From assembly GCA_000310025.1 (NCBI GenBank), contig FN648456.1, forward strand, positions 1 to 64,000: 64,000 nt of DNA, written 5' to 3'. Source of the DNA: Ectocarpus siliculosus. Lineage: Eukaryota; Sar; Phaeophyceae; Ectocarpales; Ectocarpaceae. Of the stretch, positions 19,980-30,861 are shown one piece after another (position 1 is the first letter of the stretch; each line of letters begins with the position of its first letter). Position numbers and translations under genes: made by a program. A model generated the notes under the pieces. It had not been told where the DNA came from and ran no database searches. It was given only the letters and a program-made list of their open reading frames with translations.

Positions 19980-22900
19980 CTAACGGTCAAAGGTCGGGTG
20001 CTGGGACAACAGCTTTTTGGTGAGCAGGAGCTCGTTCTTGAAGCAGATGTTGTTGTCCAAGACGAAACGGTTCAGCACCTTTGGCATGCGCATGAGGACA
20101 TGTCGAAACCCTGGTCAACAAGAGAGGCATGCGTTTCAGAACAGGTGTGGGTAGTTAACGTAGTTGGAGGTACTTAGCCTTAATGGATGAAACAACACGG
20201 ACTACGAGTGAGACAGCGAGGAAAAGACATCAACGGGGGTCTGTAATGACGGTGTTAACCAGAAACTGGTATTGGTTCGACGCAGGGTGTATCTGACGCA
20301 CGGCTTAGCCACCCGTTGTTGGACTCGGCGATGGAGGAGTTCCAGCAGAACTCGGGTGGGTCTTGCTGCAAGTTCCACAGAAGAGGGTTGTGGTAGTCGT
20401 TTGGGTTGTTGAGGATAGACAACGCAAGCTCCGTATGGCCCCGATAATGGAACCTGCCGGCGTCCATAGTAACGATATGCGCACAACGCGGGTATTGGGT
20501 ACGGCCGGGGTATGTGGTACTGAATTCCAAGTTGGGGTTCGGACACACTGTACACGTCACCCCCAACGCCACGCCAACTACAACTTAGAACGCCCAACCT
20601 GCTGCTGTGAGTAACTCACTACCAGGGAGCACGCCCTACTTTAGGCCGAGGTGTACGTAGTCTCTCGTTGAATTGCCCCGGGTGCTTTGGAAACACCGGC
20701 CCACGTGTCACGTACCGGTCGACGATCAGCATCGTTCCAACCCAGGACAGATCCCCTCGGCCGCTCAGGTAGCGGTCCAGAACGCAGGCCTTGTCGTAAA
20801 AGAGGATGGTCGGGCGTCGATCCTCATCGGGAAAAATATGTTTCAGGGCCGCGTCCACATCGGCACATCCTTCCGCCTCCAAGAGGGGCACTATCCCGCA
20901 GATGATCCCGCAAGACCAGCTCGCGGAAAGACTCCCCCAGCTGATCTTCCTTCCTAGAACTGCACGGAGCATCCTCATGTCCTCAGGCTATGTTGTCGGC
21001 ACACACACGCACGCAGTGACAAGGGAGCAAGGGGTTTGTGATGGTGCCGATCAATGTGGCTTAAGTCCGGCTGCTCCCATGCGCGCCAGATTCGTTATGA
21101 TACACTCGATACCGCCACGTTCAAAATAGGTTAAACCCGAAGCCTGCGGTGTCAGTGGGCTTCAATCGCAGGCCCTCCTACAGTGTATTCTTGGAGTACA
21201 TGGTGATGTACACCCTCAACTGATGTTGGTGTGTGGAGCTTCTGTCTCAAGTCCATGCGGTGTGATAAAAATCGTTCGCGTCGTCTGCCGGGCGCGTTCC
21301 GTCCTCGGCTGAGAACCCATGTCGGAGGGACCATCCCGGCCGGAACGCGCCTATTGTCCTGTAGCTGTGGTGGGGTTAGGAGTAGAGTTAGGGGTAAAAT
21401 AGCTTGCGCTGTTCAAGGAAAAACGTTGAGGTGGGTATTTTTCACCCGTGAAGCAGAGGGGAAGTCGATGCAAAAACCACGGCGCTTGTGCGAGACTTTT
21501 TAGATTGGAACGTGCGCACATCACGTTGCTGAAGAAAAACCGGCACCCCTATCGGAGCGGTTTTCCAAAAAAAAACTGCCAAAAATAAAGAACCCAAGGG
21601 GAAAGGAGTAACAGTTGTTGGGGTTCTGTAAAACGGGCCAGATGAAGGAGGAGGAGCCAAGCAGCTCTGTACCTTCGAAGAAGTCCAAAGACTTTTATTC
21701 AGACTCACGACGAAACACGTACTTGATAGGTAGTTGATAAGCCCTCCCGAACCCTCTGGTGATGTAAAGACGATATCATGTCGGTAACCAATCACAGAGT
21801 ATGCCACCGCCGCAATTGTTGTTTATGCAGAAACCCGACATCAACAACCCTTCGTCGTAGGTTGCTGTTTCGTCCTAAAGGGGGGTGGGCGTAGCATGCG
21901 TTGATTATACGACACCTCCTGGCCCAAGAAGCGCGCTCGCTGTGCAGCAGTCCACGTAGCCTCCCGGTTCCTTCTGTAGAACTCGTCCTCCTGTGCCTTG
22001 TGTGCTGTGCACGTTAGCCTGTTGTCCTCGCGAATGTTTCCGCAGGGCGGTTGTGCGACCCAGAACGCGCATTTGTGCCCGTGTACAGCAGCGTGGTCCT
22101 CGCAGTATCTGCCATTCAAAGATCACAAAAGATCACGAAAAGACCTCGGCGTATCTTGATTATTGTTGCCTTCCTACGATACGCAGTTTGTGTTGGTTGC
22201 CGTTTGACTGGTCTCGCAGTGTATGGAAGACGTAGCTGGTTACGTTATGCATGCTGTTGGTGAGCCTCTGTGTCACGAAAACCTCAGCCATCGATCTAGC
22301 GTTGTACAAGCGGCACGCCTTACTATCCCAGAAAGCTAATCGACGGCGCAGCTGCCATCGTTTTTCCTCATACCGATACGTCGATTAACGCGTCTCTCAG
22401 CAAGCGTGATGAACTTGGGCATGACGCTACCATTCAGGTAGCTTTAGCGACACGTATTGAACGTTGGTTGTGGTGATGATGCACGAATACGTGCAGCCTA
22501 GCGGCAAGGGCTTGGGACAGGGCCTCGGACGAGGGTTAGCTACTAGGGAATCGTGCTCAACCGTGTCTTCGCTTGACACTAAGTTGCAACGTACGTCTGC
22601 GTGGAGTGAAGCCCTTCAATGTCACGGTCACACTTGAAAGAGCACGGGCTTGTGAAGGCGCGGGACGTTTGAAGGAGAGGGTGGTGTCGAGTTATATTTT
22701 GTGGGATCAACAGGCGTTACAAACGACGTTGATGGTTGGTCTGTGCGTGAGCTGGGCAAACAAAAAAAATCCGGGAACCATGCGACAACAAAGGAGTGTG
22801 TGTACGGGGACGTTCAAGTAACACTTAGCGCCCCCACCCACGGCGCCTCGAAAGGCAGGTCCATGTGAAACACACGGCAGCGCCAACTAACGGCGATAAC

Positions 22901-23462
22901 ATCGAAATGCGCCTAACAAAGTCCCGGCAATACGCATCATTTAAGAATAATACCATCTACCCGCCGCTGTGCAACGTCCTTGGCAGTGTTTGGAGCGGAC
23001 AAACCCAAACCGACGAGCGGAAGGTATGGATAGCGGCGACGAAGTATGAGACTGTTTTGCGACACCAGAATAAAACGAGCCAAGAGTAAGGCATTCTCCG
23101 CCGAAAAAAAACACTTGCAGACCTTGAAGTATCGCGTGGACGTATGCCGTCTATCGCGGCCGCCTGCGTCCAGAAGTCCTGTCCCTCTATGGCAGTGTAT
23201 TTCCGGCACTGATCACAAGCGTGATCTACCCACGGGGAGTCCCTCCAGTACCTGTCGTTGAGCTCCTCCTCGACACGACGTAGCCCCGCCCAACACTATT
23301 GCATCCTGACTGCTCACCTCTCTCATCAAACACATCGACAGCCTTGGGATCCCTTGGCTTGAGTGCCTGGGCCGGCAATGCGTACCACTTGTGTGGACCT
23401 TGCACGCAATCATAACGGAGAAAGTTTGAGTAACGGCAAGCAAGACTAAGAACTTGAGTCAG
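19980..23462 (-). CDS. KDZ-superfamily transposase, multi-exon (left copy)
   Basis: Minus-strand spliced gene. Exon 23462-23318 (CVQGPHKWYALPAQ) has clear AG and GT borders. Exon about 23268-23123 encodes WVDHACDQCRKY and AAAIDGI. Exon about 22111-21841 encodes a Cys/His cluster (RYCEDHAAVHGHKC ... CGNI ... CTAHKAQEDEF). These match the order of the cysteine clusters that precede KDZ transposases in fungi. The core starts near 20978: SWSCGIICGI, then FYDKACVLDRYL with the first acid, then MLIVDR. A GT-AG intron (20715-20454) splits codon R so that splicing yields VDRFHYRGH, the hallmark second motif. The third acid is probably in SIAESNNGWLSR. A 1-base shift near 20300 seems needed to reach VRQIHPASNQYQFLV. 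The C-terminus LLSQHPTFDR ends at a stop at 19982-19980. The N-terminal exons are incomplete in my reading. Confidence 0.7.
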
Positions 23463-24001
23463 CTGCCAGAACGATAGCTGAAGGCGACTCGCCATCGGTT
23501 GTCGGTTCTGTGTGAATAACCCTCCGTGCTGTAGAGGAGGCGCGGTCGTTCGTGTAACCGCTAAGGCTTGTCAAACATCTCCCACCCCCGGTAGGTGTCC
23601 CACCCCTTGCGTAATGACAGAGGAAAGACAAGAAGAAACAATCGATTGACTACTGCCAAATAAAAGGCTCGCACGCATGTCCCCTGCTCGGCGCTCCCTT
23701 ATCCTTCCTACGAGAAGTTACTGTTAACCTGTACGCGGTCGGAATGGGGATTGGGTGCTAAATTTTGTTCGCCTTCGATGGAAAATGTATTCCAATGCGG
23801 GGAGAGGTCTGCTGTGTTGTCACAACAGAATACAACATGTTGCAGTAAGGGGACAACGCAACTTTCTTACCGACATCATTTGCGGCCTTAAGCACGGCGT
23901 ATATCTCCCAGCACTGCAGGAGCTCTGAACCCAGGAGGCGCAACTCCCGGCCGCCGCCGACGTCCGCGGCGGCCGTGTTGGAGTGCAGTGCAGCGTAGGA
24001 A

Positions 24002-24418
24002 TTGAAGCCCCCCCTGTCAGATGTGCAACGTAGCAGCGATGTGTGCCACAGTAACTCACAGAGGGATGCTGGATCCTCTCCTCAGGAGTACCCTAGGCGA
24101 CGAAATTTACCAGGGGCCGACATACGACAGAGAATCGTTAGAGTGGCTAACCAAGCTGAAGCCATCGACTGCGGTTGCGAGTACTTGGTCAGCATGTACG
24201 TCCGCCCCTTCTTTTAACAAGTTCCACGACAACATGCACGGCGTCAGGATGATGTCGATTTCCGCGGACTTATGGTCCGCTAGCGGGCAAATCACATGTT
24301 CGCATGTTGCCGCCGAGTCACTTGCGTGTATTTCGGGCGTGTATTTCGGGCCAAGGATTTATTCGACTCGCCCATGGACGGAGTGGTGTGGCCGGCCACC
24401 GTTGAGGTGATGTCGTTC
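24002..24418. other. No gene recognised upstream of the YR gene
   Basis: A 129-codon open frame (24021-24410, plus) has no family resemblance, so I do not call it a gene. It lies between the KDZ exons and the inverted repeat at 24419. Confidence 0.35.
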
Positions 24419-24477
24419 GTAATCTCGGATTTGAGACGCATCTAGATTTCGGAACGAAATCGGGAAGAGTCAGATAT
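24419..24477 (-). repeat. 59-bp inverted repeat, right copy
   Basis: Inverted match of 9442-9500. It lies 107 bp before the start codon of the YR gene. Confidence 0.5.
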
Positions 24478-24583
24478 TCCAGAAAGGATGTTGGAAAATG
24501 ACCCCACCTAGTTTAGTCCCCCTTTTCTCTCCCGAAATACGCCGGAGCTATCGAGGAGAAGGGATATATTTGAGAGTCGTAAC

Positions 24584-26462
24584 ATGCCGCCTCGCAACAC
24601 GCGGCGCTCCACGGCGGCGACTTCGGCGGCTGCTTCTTCTACAACGGCTTCCTCAGCGGCTGCGCCTGCTTCCTCAGAGGCTTCTGCCCCGGCGGCGGCT
24701 GCCGCGGCCCCAGCGGCTGCCAGCGCGCCGATGGGACCGCTTTCCCTGCCTCCACCTGGGCTGCCTCCCCGGCCCGACCGCCAGACGGCCGCGTTTGTGG
24801 ACGCGACCACGGCAGCCTACGCTCTGCCGTGCTACACGGCGCTGGTGCCGGGAGCAGGGGCAACGCTAGACCTTGGGCGGGTGTTCGACCGCAACCGGCT
24901 CGGTTGCGATCAGGGCACTGTGGAGGAGCTGGTCCTCCGTTTGGGTGAGGTGGCCACTCGGCTGCCGCCCCTTCCCGGGGTGGAGACCTACACGGCAGTT
25001 TTGGCGCGCGCCAGGAAGGTGGCCACTTCGCGGGCGGGCGACAAGTCAGTTGCCTACCGCCAGGCCGAGGCGAAGAAGCTCCTGGCCGAGTACACTGTGG
25101 AACTCGCGCTCCGCCATGGCCGCCTCCTGCAGTCAGAAGGCTGTGTTCGTCGTGCCAGACGGAAAACGTGGGACATTACAACTATTGTTGATCCTGCGGT
25201 GTTCAGCCTGCCCGCGGGCGTCCGGTACCGCGTGACCCTCAAGCGGCTCGGGTGTCGATCGATTTCGACGCGCTGCGCGCTCGTGGTGATCAGGTCCTCT
25301 CGGCCGCGTCTAACCGTCGTGCTCAACAGTGCAAGTGCGCCGTAGCGGACGGGTTCGACGCTTTCATACTTTCGGCGACTGAACAACGTCGGGGTTGGAA
25401 GCAGGCGTCGGACCGAGACGTGTTTGACTATCTCTGCTTCTTGGAAACACAAGGTAGTGGTACCAAGCGGGTGCACGACAGGGCATGCCCTGGTGTCGGC
25501 ACGACTCACGGCCGCGATTGTCTTCCAAACACGCCATGTGCTAAGCGGAGTGCCGCCGCGTCCATGCAGAAAGGGATCGTGTCCAAGCTGAAGATGGCAA
25601 TGCAAGAACTGTTGGGAAAAGACAGCAGCTGGGACCCTGCCACGCGCTCGGGCAACCCCTGTTGTAGTCCTCTCGTCGACTCCTACCTCGTCTTCACGGG
25701 GGAGGAAAAAAAATGTGTGGGTGTCGCTGTCAACCAGGCAGAGGCTATGTTACCGCACGTCCTCATCGATCTGTTGAGGGACATGCGCTCTCGCGCGCAG
25801 ACTGCGTCCTCTTTGGCGGAACGTATTGAGCTCACCAGGGACGTCGCTTTGTTTTCGCTGGCGTTCGCCTCCATGCGGCGAGGCCATGATCTCTCCTTCA
25901 CTATGGGATCGCAAGTTCTGCGGTTGCCCGCGGGGCAGGGTCTTCTGATTTTCAACTTCCAGTTTGGCAAGACCCTCCGGGACTCTGTTGATGCCGTGGT
26001 CGTGCGTCCGGACGTCGCTTGCCCGTCTATTTGTGCGGTGAGCAATTTTACGGCCTACATCAGTGCGGCGGAGCGTATTGGCTGGGATTTGTCCCAAGGG
26101 CATCTGTTTCCTATCGTTCTGCTGGATGGAACTCGGGGCTGCGCTCCGCTTACGGCGGTTCAGATGACGGCTGCCCTACAAGGGCATTTCCGAGCGGCGG
26201 GACTGCCGCACCGCTACTATGCACTCGTTCCGCGTCGGAGGTTCTGTAGCGCAGTCGCTTGACGGAACGGCGATGGTCGCTATCATGAAAATTGCCGGGT
26301 GGCGCACGGAGAGTGTAGCGAAGCGATATGCTGGCGCCACTACTAGTGTGGGGGAACCGGGTTCCAAGAGGACCCGTAGCGAGCTGTACGCAGACTCAAA
26401 CGCGTTGCCGTTGTCTGCTGACTTCACATGCGATTTCTCTGCGTGTGCTCGCCGCGAAACAT
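24584..26462 (+). pseudogene. Tyrosine recombinase (Crypton/DIRS-type), two frameshifts
   Basis: Starts with an Ala/Pro-rich N-terminus (residues 1-60), then a helical region (DQGTVEELVLRLGEVATRL). Frame one runs to about 25250, where a 1-base shift passes to a frame continuing as VSIDFDALRARGDQVLSAA and ending at 26262. A second shift near 26220-26240 restores the C-terminus to 26462. The catalytic set of a tyrosine recombinase is there but split: first Arg in FASMRRGHDLSF, HxxR in MHSFRVGG, Trp in AGWRTES, and the Tyr nucleophile in AKRYAG. A Cys-bearing insertion (NPCCSPLVDSYLVF, EEKKCVGV) lies before the first Arg. Such enzymes move Cryptons and DIRS elements by recombination. I see no reverse transcriptase beside it, so Crypton-like is possible. 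A broken copy of the 5' part is at 7690-8070. Confidence 0.75.
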
Positions 26463-26612
26463 AAAGAAAGTTTGGGTGGGCGAGACCTAGCTTAGAGGCT
26501 GAGTGGTCAATAACTAAGATGTGACAGATCGGATAATTAACAAGAAAGTAATGGGCGGGACCACAGACCGGCGCAAGAGGCCTCACCCAACCAAATCCAA
26601 TACTTACATCGA

Positions 26613-27590
26613 ATGATCTGGGTAAGGGATAAGAATATAACAGGATCCGGCTACGAGAGCCGCTTCAACCAGCCACTCGAAAGTATCAGTATGCCTCCTA
26701 ATTTGAAGCAACTTTCGCTAGAAAGCACATTCAACAGGTCCATCGAAGGTGTGACTTTCGTAGATTCCATCGAGGACATTCGTCTAGGAGGATGCTTCAA
26801 CCAGCCAATCGCCGCAGTCCGGTGGCCCAGTAGCTTGCAACGTTTGGCGTTTGGTACGTGCTTTGACCAGACATTGGCCGGCTATCATTGGCCGGATGCA
26901 TTGATCGCTCTGACGGCCGGTGATGCGTTCCAGCAGAACCTGCTAGGCGTTATCTGGCCTGATTCGCTGCAGTATCTCACCTTGGGGGGTGCGTGGAACG
27001 GGGGGCTGAGGCCTCCTGTGGTACTCCCTGCCACGCCCAAGGTCCTACGGTTGGGGGGGAGTTTCAACAGCCCAATACAAGGCATGCAGTTGCCTGACGG
27101 GCTGTAGGAGGTGTCGTTTCCCTTAAAATTTAACCAGGAGGTTGATGCCGTTCATTGGCCCAGGAACTTGCATAGGTTGTGTTCCCGGATGATTTGGACG
27201 ACATGGTTTCCGTCGAACGCGCTAAGTGGCCGTCCACGCTAGAAGCTTTCGAGTTTGGGTCAGGCTGCGGGTGGCGTGTAAGCGACACCACCTGGCCTAC
27301 GAGCCTAAAGACGTTGGTGCTTGAGGGTAAGTTCAACACGAAGGTTTACACCTTGCAGTGGCCGCCTGGATTGGAGTCGCTTGCCTTCGGGGGACCATTC
27401 AATCACTCTCGAGTCATGTTGGGCTCCTACCCGGAAGGAGTTGTCGTTTGGCAAACGCTTCCAACAACCACTGTCAGGCGTACGTTGGCCGAGAGCTATA
27501 GTCGAACTGAGGTTTGACGGGATGTCTACAGGTGACGGTTTTACGTGTGGTTACATGTGGCCAAGGTCGCTGAAGAGAGGTTCAGTTTAG
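26613..27590 (+). pseudogene. FNIP/LRR-like repeat protein, fragmented
   Basis: Tandem repeats of 22-24 residues with consensus W-P-x-S-L-x-x-L-x-F-G-x-x-F-N-Q-P-L-x-G-V. Examples are VRWPSSLQRLAFG, YHWPDALIALTAGDAFQQNL and VIWPDSLQYLTLGGAWN. The first frame (26613-27107, 164 codons) ends at a stop after LPDGL. Repeats continue past it in other frames (WPSTLEAFEFG, TWPTSLKTLVLEGKFN, QWPPGLESLAFGGPFN, FGKRFQQPLSGVRWP), requiring at least two shifts. About eleven repeat units can be counted. This is the FNIP type of leucine-rich-like repeat known from amoebae, giant viruses and stramenopiles. I see no F-box or other partner domain. It lies directly after the YR gene and may have been carried with it or hit by it. 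Confidence 0.75.
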
Positions 27591-27642
27591 AGATGCATCT
27601 TTGACTCGTTGAAAGGAAAAACACTTGAAGCGCGCAGTAATA

Positions 27643-27904
27643 GGAAGGTTTGTTCGTCGAAGCAGATAGAATAAACTGGTGTTTATTTTGTAACAGTCGA
27701 ATTAGAATTTGGCTTCATTTTCTACCGGAAACCCAGGGTCACGGTGTTTGGAATTATTAGTCTATAGTTGGGGGTGTCATTCCGTGATCGAGTCCACGCA
27801 GGGGCTGTAGCAAAGTCGGGTAACGTGTGACAGCTACAGAGCGCGTGAAGCAACGGAAGGACAGCAGCAGCCGCCTAACGCAGTAGCGGCGGCAGTTTAG
27901 AAAA
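27643..27904 (+). repeat. Split direct repeat A1
   Basis: 262 bp, starts GGAAGGTTTGTTCGTCGAAG and ends GGCAGTTTAGAAAA. Direct copy of 33340-33601. Confidence 0.9.
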
Positions 27905-29059
27905 GGGCGGGACGGGACACGGCGCAAGCATTGGGGAAGTGACCAGCACGCGACTCTCCATATAAAGGTGTGTACTCGTGTCCAACATCCATCGTGTCGG
28001 CCGTGTTCCTATTCGCGTCCCGCTACTCTTGTGACCTCACCGCTGCGTGCATTTAGCACGAGGGGGGAGGGTGCAGTAAGATAAGCGGCGGCAAGCCAAC
28101 GCAGTCTCGCTCGCCGCGCCGCTCAGATAGGTCCCTTCCCAAACATGGGATGCGGTTCATCCCAACCGAGACGTACTCTCGCTGAAGAAAAAAAATGCGG
28201 TTCGTCCCAACCAGACGTACTCTCTCTGAAGAAAAAATTCAACGGCAAAAAGAAAGAGCGGGGCCTGTTGTATGGTCGCACGCTGACTTGTCGCGGTTGA
28301 TAGCAGCCATTGTACTGCACGGGGTGGAGGAACCCTGCGGCATCGGACATAACCAATCGACCCGCGGCAGTAGGGCATGATGCTGTCACGATTATGCACA
28401 TGGGGCAGGTGCCTTGTTTTCTGTTTCCCCCGGCTTACTAGGGACTACTTGCCGGTACAATCTTGTCTGTGCCGCGCACAGAGGGGCATATAGCTGAAGG
28501 AATCGACGATAATATGCCCACTCACGTAAGCAATCGTCTCCACGGATGGTATTGACAAGTCCCCACTGATGGTATCGACAAGTCCCATGGCATACAAAGC
28601 GGCCGCATACGTAATCGGAAAGTGCATTCAACAGCATTCACGGGAACGGATAAAAGCAAAAACACATGCATGCGAGAGAAAGACTCAAAGAAAAAGACTG
28701 AAAAACAATGAAGACGAGAAAAAAAAACGAGACAGCGAACTACGTGCTGTATGCATAAGGAAAAAGAAGATGTGAAAAAAATAGGGGGGGGAGGTGGATG
28801 TGACACGCGAGGTTCGAACTCACGAGGAACGTCAGGTAGCGGTACATGTGAGTGCATCACGGTCTCGAGGGGCATCACGTCAAATTTATTGCCGCCGTGA
28901 CACAAACCTTCTATAAGAATACGTCACGTCCATCGACGATTAAGCGACCAAAAACGCCCCGGACAGCAATTGATGCATGCCAAAAACTCGTCAACCTGCC
29001 GTAGGATTGTCTATGCGGAAGTGATCTCAATGAAAATAAAAAAAAACAAGGACACGCAC
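27905..29059. other. 5' internal region of the split-repeat element
   Basis: Non-coding by my reading. It holds a two-copy tandem repeat of about 46 bp (ATGCGGTTCATCCCAACC at 28149 and ATGCGGTTCGTCCCAACC at 28194) and a purine-rich tract near 28680-28790. No reverse transcriptase motif is visible on either strand. Confidence 0.55.
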
Positions 29060-30550
29060 CAGCACGGGACGCGCCAATAGTGGAAGCACTCGTCCGTGCT
29101 GTTGGCGAGTGAAAGTTAACCGATCTCAACGCAACGAAACACGAAGTCATACATGTATCAGCACGGGATGCGCCAATGAGTGGAAGCACCCGCGCTGTTG
29201 GCGAGTAGAGTTAACCGAATTCAACGCAGCGGTAGAAAAATACCACAAATCATGCATCAGTACGGGACGCGCCAATGAGTGGAAGCACCCGTGCTGCATA
29301 TGTGATGTCAGCCTCAGCACGGGACGCGCCAATGAGTGGAAGCACTCGTGCGGTTGGTGAGTAGAGTTAACCGATCTCAAAAAGAAAGAACAAAACGCCG
29401 TACATGTATCAGCACGGGACGCGCCAATGAGTGGAAGCACCCGCGCTGTTGGCGAGTAGAGTTAACCGAATTCAAACGCAGCGGTAGAAAAATACCACAA
29501 ATCATGCATCAGTACGGGACGCGCCAATGAGTGGAAGCACCCGTGCTGCATATGTGTTGTCAGCCTCAGCACGGGACGCGCCAACGAGTGGAAGCACTCG
29601 TGCTGTTGGCGAGTAGAGTTAACCGATCTCAAAAAGAAAGAACAAAACGCCGTACACGTATCAGCACGGGACGCACCAATGAGTGGAAGCACCCGCGCTG
29701 TTGGCGAGTAGAGTTAACCGAATTCAACGCAGCGGTAGGAAATACCACAAATCATGCATCAGTACGGGACGCGCCAATGAGTGGAAGCACCCGTGCTGTA
29801 TATGTGTTGTCAGCCTCAGCACGGGACGCGCCAACGAGTGGAAGCACTCGTGCTGTTGGCGAGTAGAGTTAACCGATCTCAAAAAGAAAGAACAAAACGC
29901 CGTACACGTATTAGCACGGGACGCGCCAATGAGTGGACGCACCCGTGCTGTTGGCGAGTAGAGTTAACCGAATTCAACGCATCGAAAACGAAGTCGTACA
30001 CGTATCAGTACGGGACGCGCCAATGAGTGGAAGCACCCGTGCTGCATATGTGTTGTCAGTTTCAGCAAGGGACGCGCCAATGAGTGCTGTTGGCGAGTAG
30101 AGTTAACCGATCTCAAAAAGAAAGAACAAAAACGCCGTACACGTATCAGTACGGGACGCGCCAATGAGTGGGCGCACCCGTGCTGTTGGGCGAGTAGAAT
30201 TAACCGATCTCCACGCATCGAAAACGAAGTCATACACGTATCAGTACGGGACGCGCCAATGAGTGGAAGCACCCGTGCTCATATGTGTTGTCAGTTTCAG
30301 CAAGGGACGCGCCAATGAGTGGAAGCACCCGCGCTGCGTACAAGTATCATCAGTGCGGGTCGCGCCAATGAGTGGAAGCACCCGTGCTGCATATGTGTTG
30401 TCAGTTTCAGCGAGGGACGCGCCAATGAGTGGAAGCACCCGCGCTGTTGGCAAGTGGAGTTCACCGTATCCAACGCATCGAAAAAAAAAAAAAACACGTA
30501 TCAGCACGGGACGCGCCAATGAGTGGAAGCACCCGTGCCGATGGCGAACC
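29060..30550. repeat. Array of 19 hairpin units with three-unit higher-order period
   Basis: Each unit is about 39 bp with CAGCACGGG at one end and CCCGTGCTG at the other, enclosing ACGCGCCAATGAGTGGAAGC; a 9-bp stem is possible. Some units keep pairing through G-T (CAGTACGGG with CCCGTGCTG). Starts are spaced about 98, 58 and 96 bp, giving a higher-order period of 251-252 bp (29170, 29422, 29674, 29925). Three spacer types alternate: GTTGGCGAGTAGAGTTAACC followed by one of two tails, and CATATGTGTTGTCAGCCT. Short open frames through it are a by-product. Confidence 0.85.
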
Positions 30551-30861
30551 GGGGTTCACCGAATCCAAGAAAATATATATATAAAAAAAAAAAAAAGAGA
30601 AACCATCGCTAGTGTTCCAAAGAGAGAAATATTCGGGATTGGTCGACGTCCGGTGACCGTAGCGTCAGCAGCAATAATCACTCCATTCAATCCACAGGCG
30701 TCGAGAATGAACTAACGCGAGCTCGCGATATAACAACGCGTCGTTCTGGGCCCGACGAAAACCCACGTCAGATAGTTTCGCCCGAAGATAGGATTTGTAG
30801 ACCATTCTAACTGCAGATCCAGGCGCGCGATCGACTACGCCCACGATGAAGAGGAAAAGAA

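Larger units (their letters stand above)
9930..21415 (-). mobile_element. KDZ-associated repeat unit, left copy, interrupted by two LTR elements
   Basis: Apart from two nested LTR retrotransposons (10877-14224 and 14971-19535), this stretch is the reverse complement of 44744-36089, itself interrupted by a Copia element. About 3.6 kb is shared. The outer boundary CAATCATATACACTATCG is seen at 9930 and, inverted, at 44744; a partial third copy of this end lies at 63235. The shared unit contains decamer arrays, a non-coding middle, and the 3' half of a KDZ-type transposase gene. The left copy continues past 21415 into further transposase exons. The right copy switches at this point to a decamer array. 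Confidence 0.75.

Noticed and set aside
29060-30550. CRISPR-like array
   Set aside because: Units are regularly spaced, but the spacers are of only three recurring types, the DNA is eukaryotic, and the array lies inside a retroelement.
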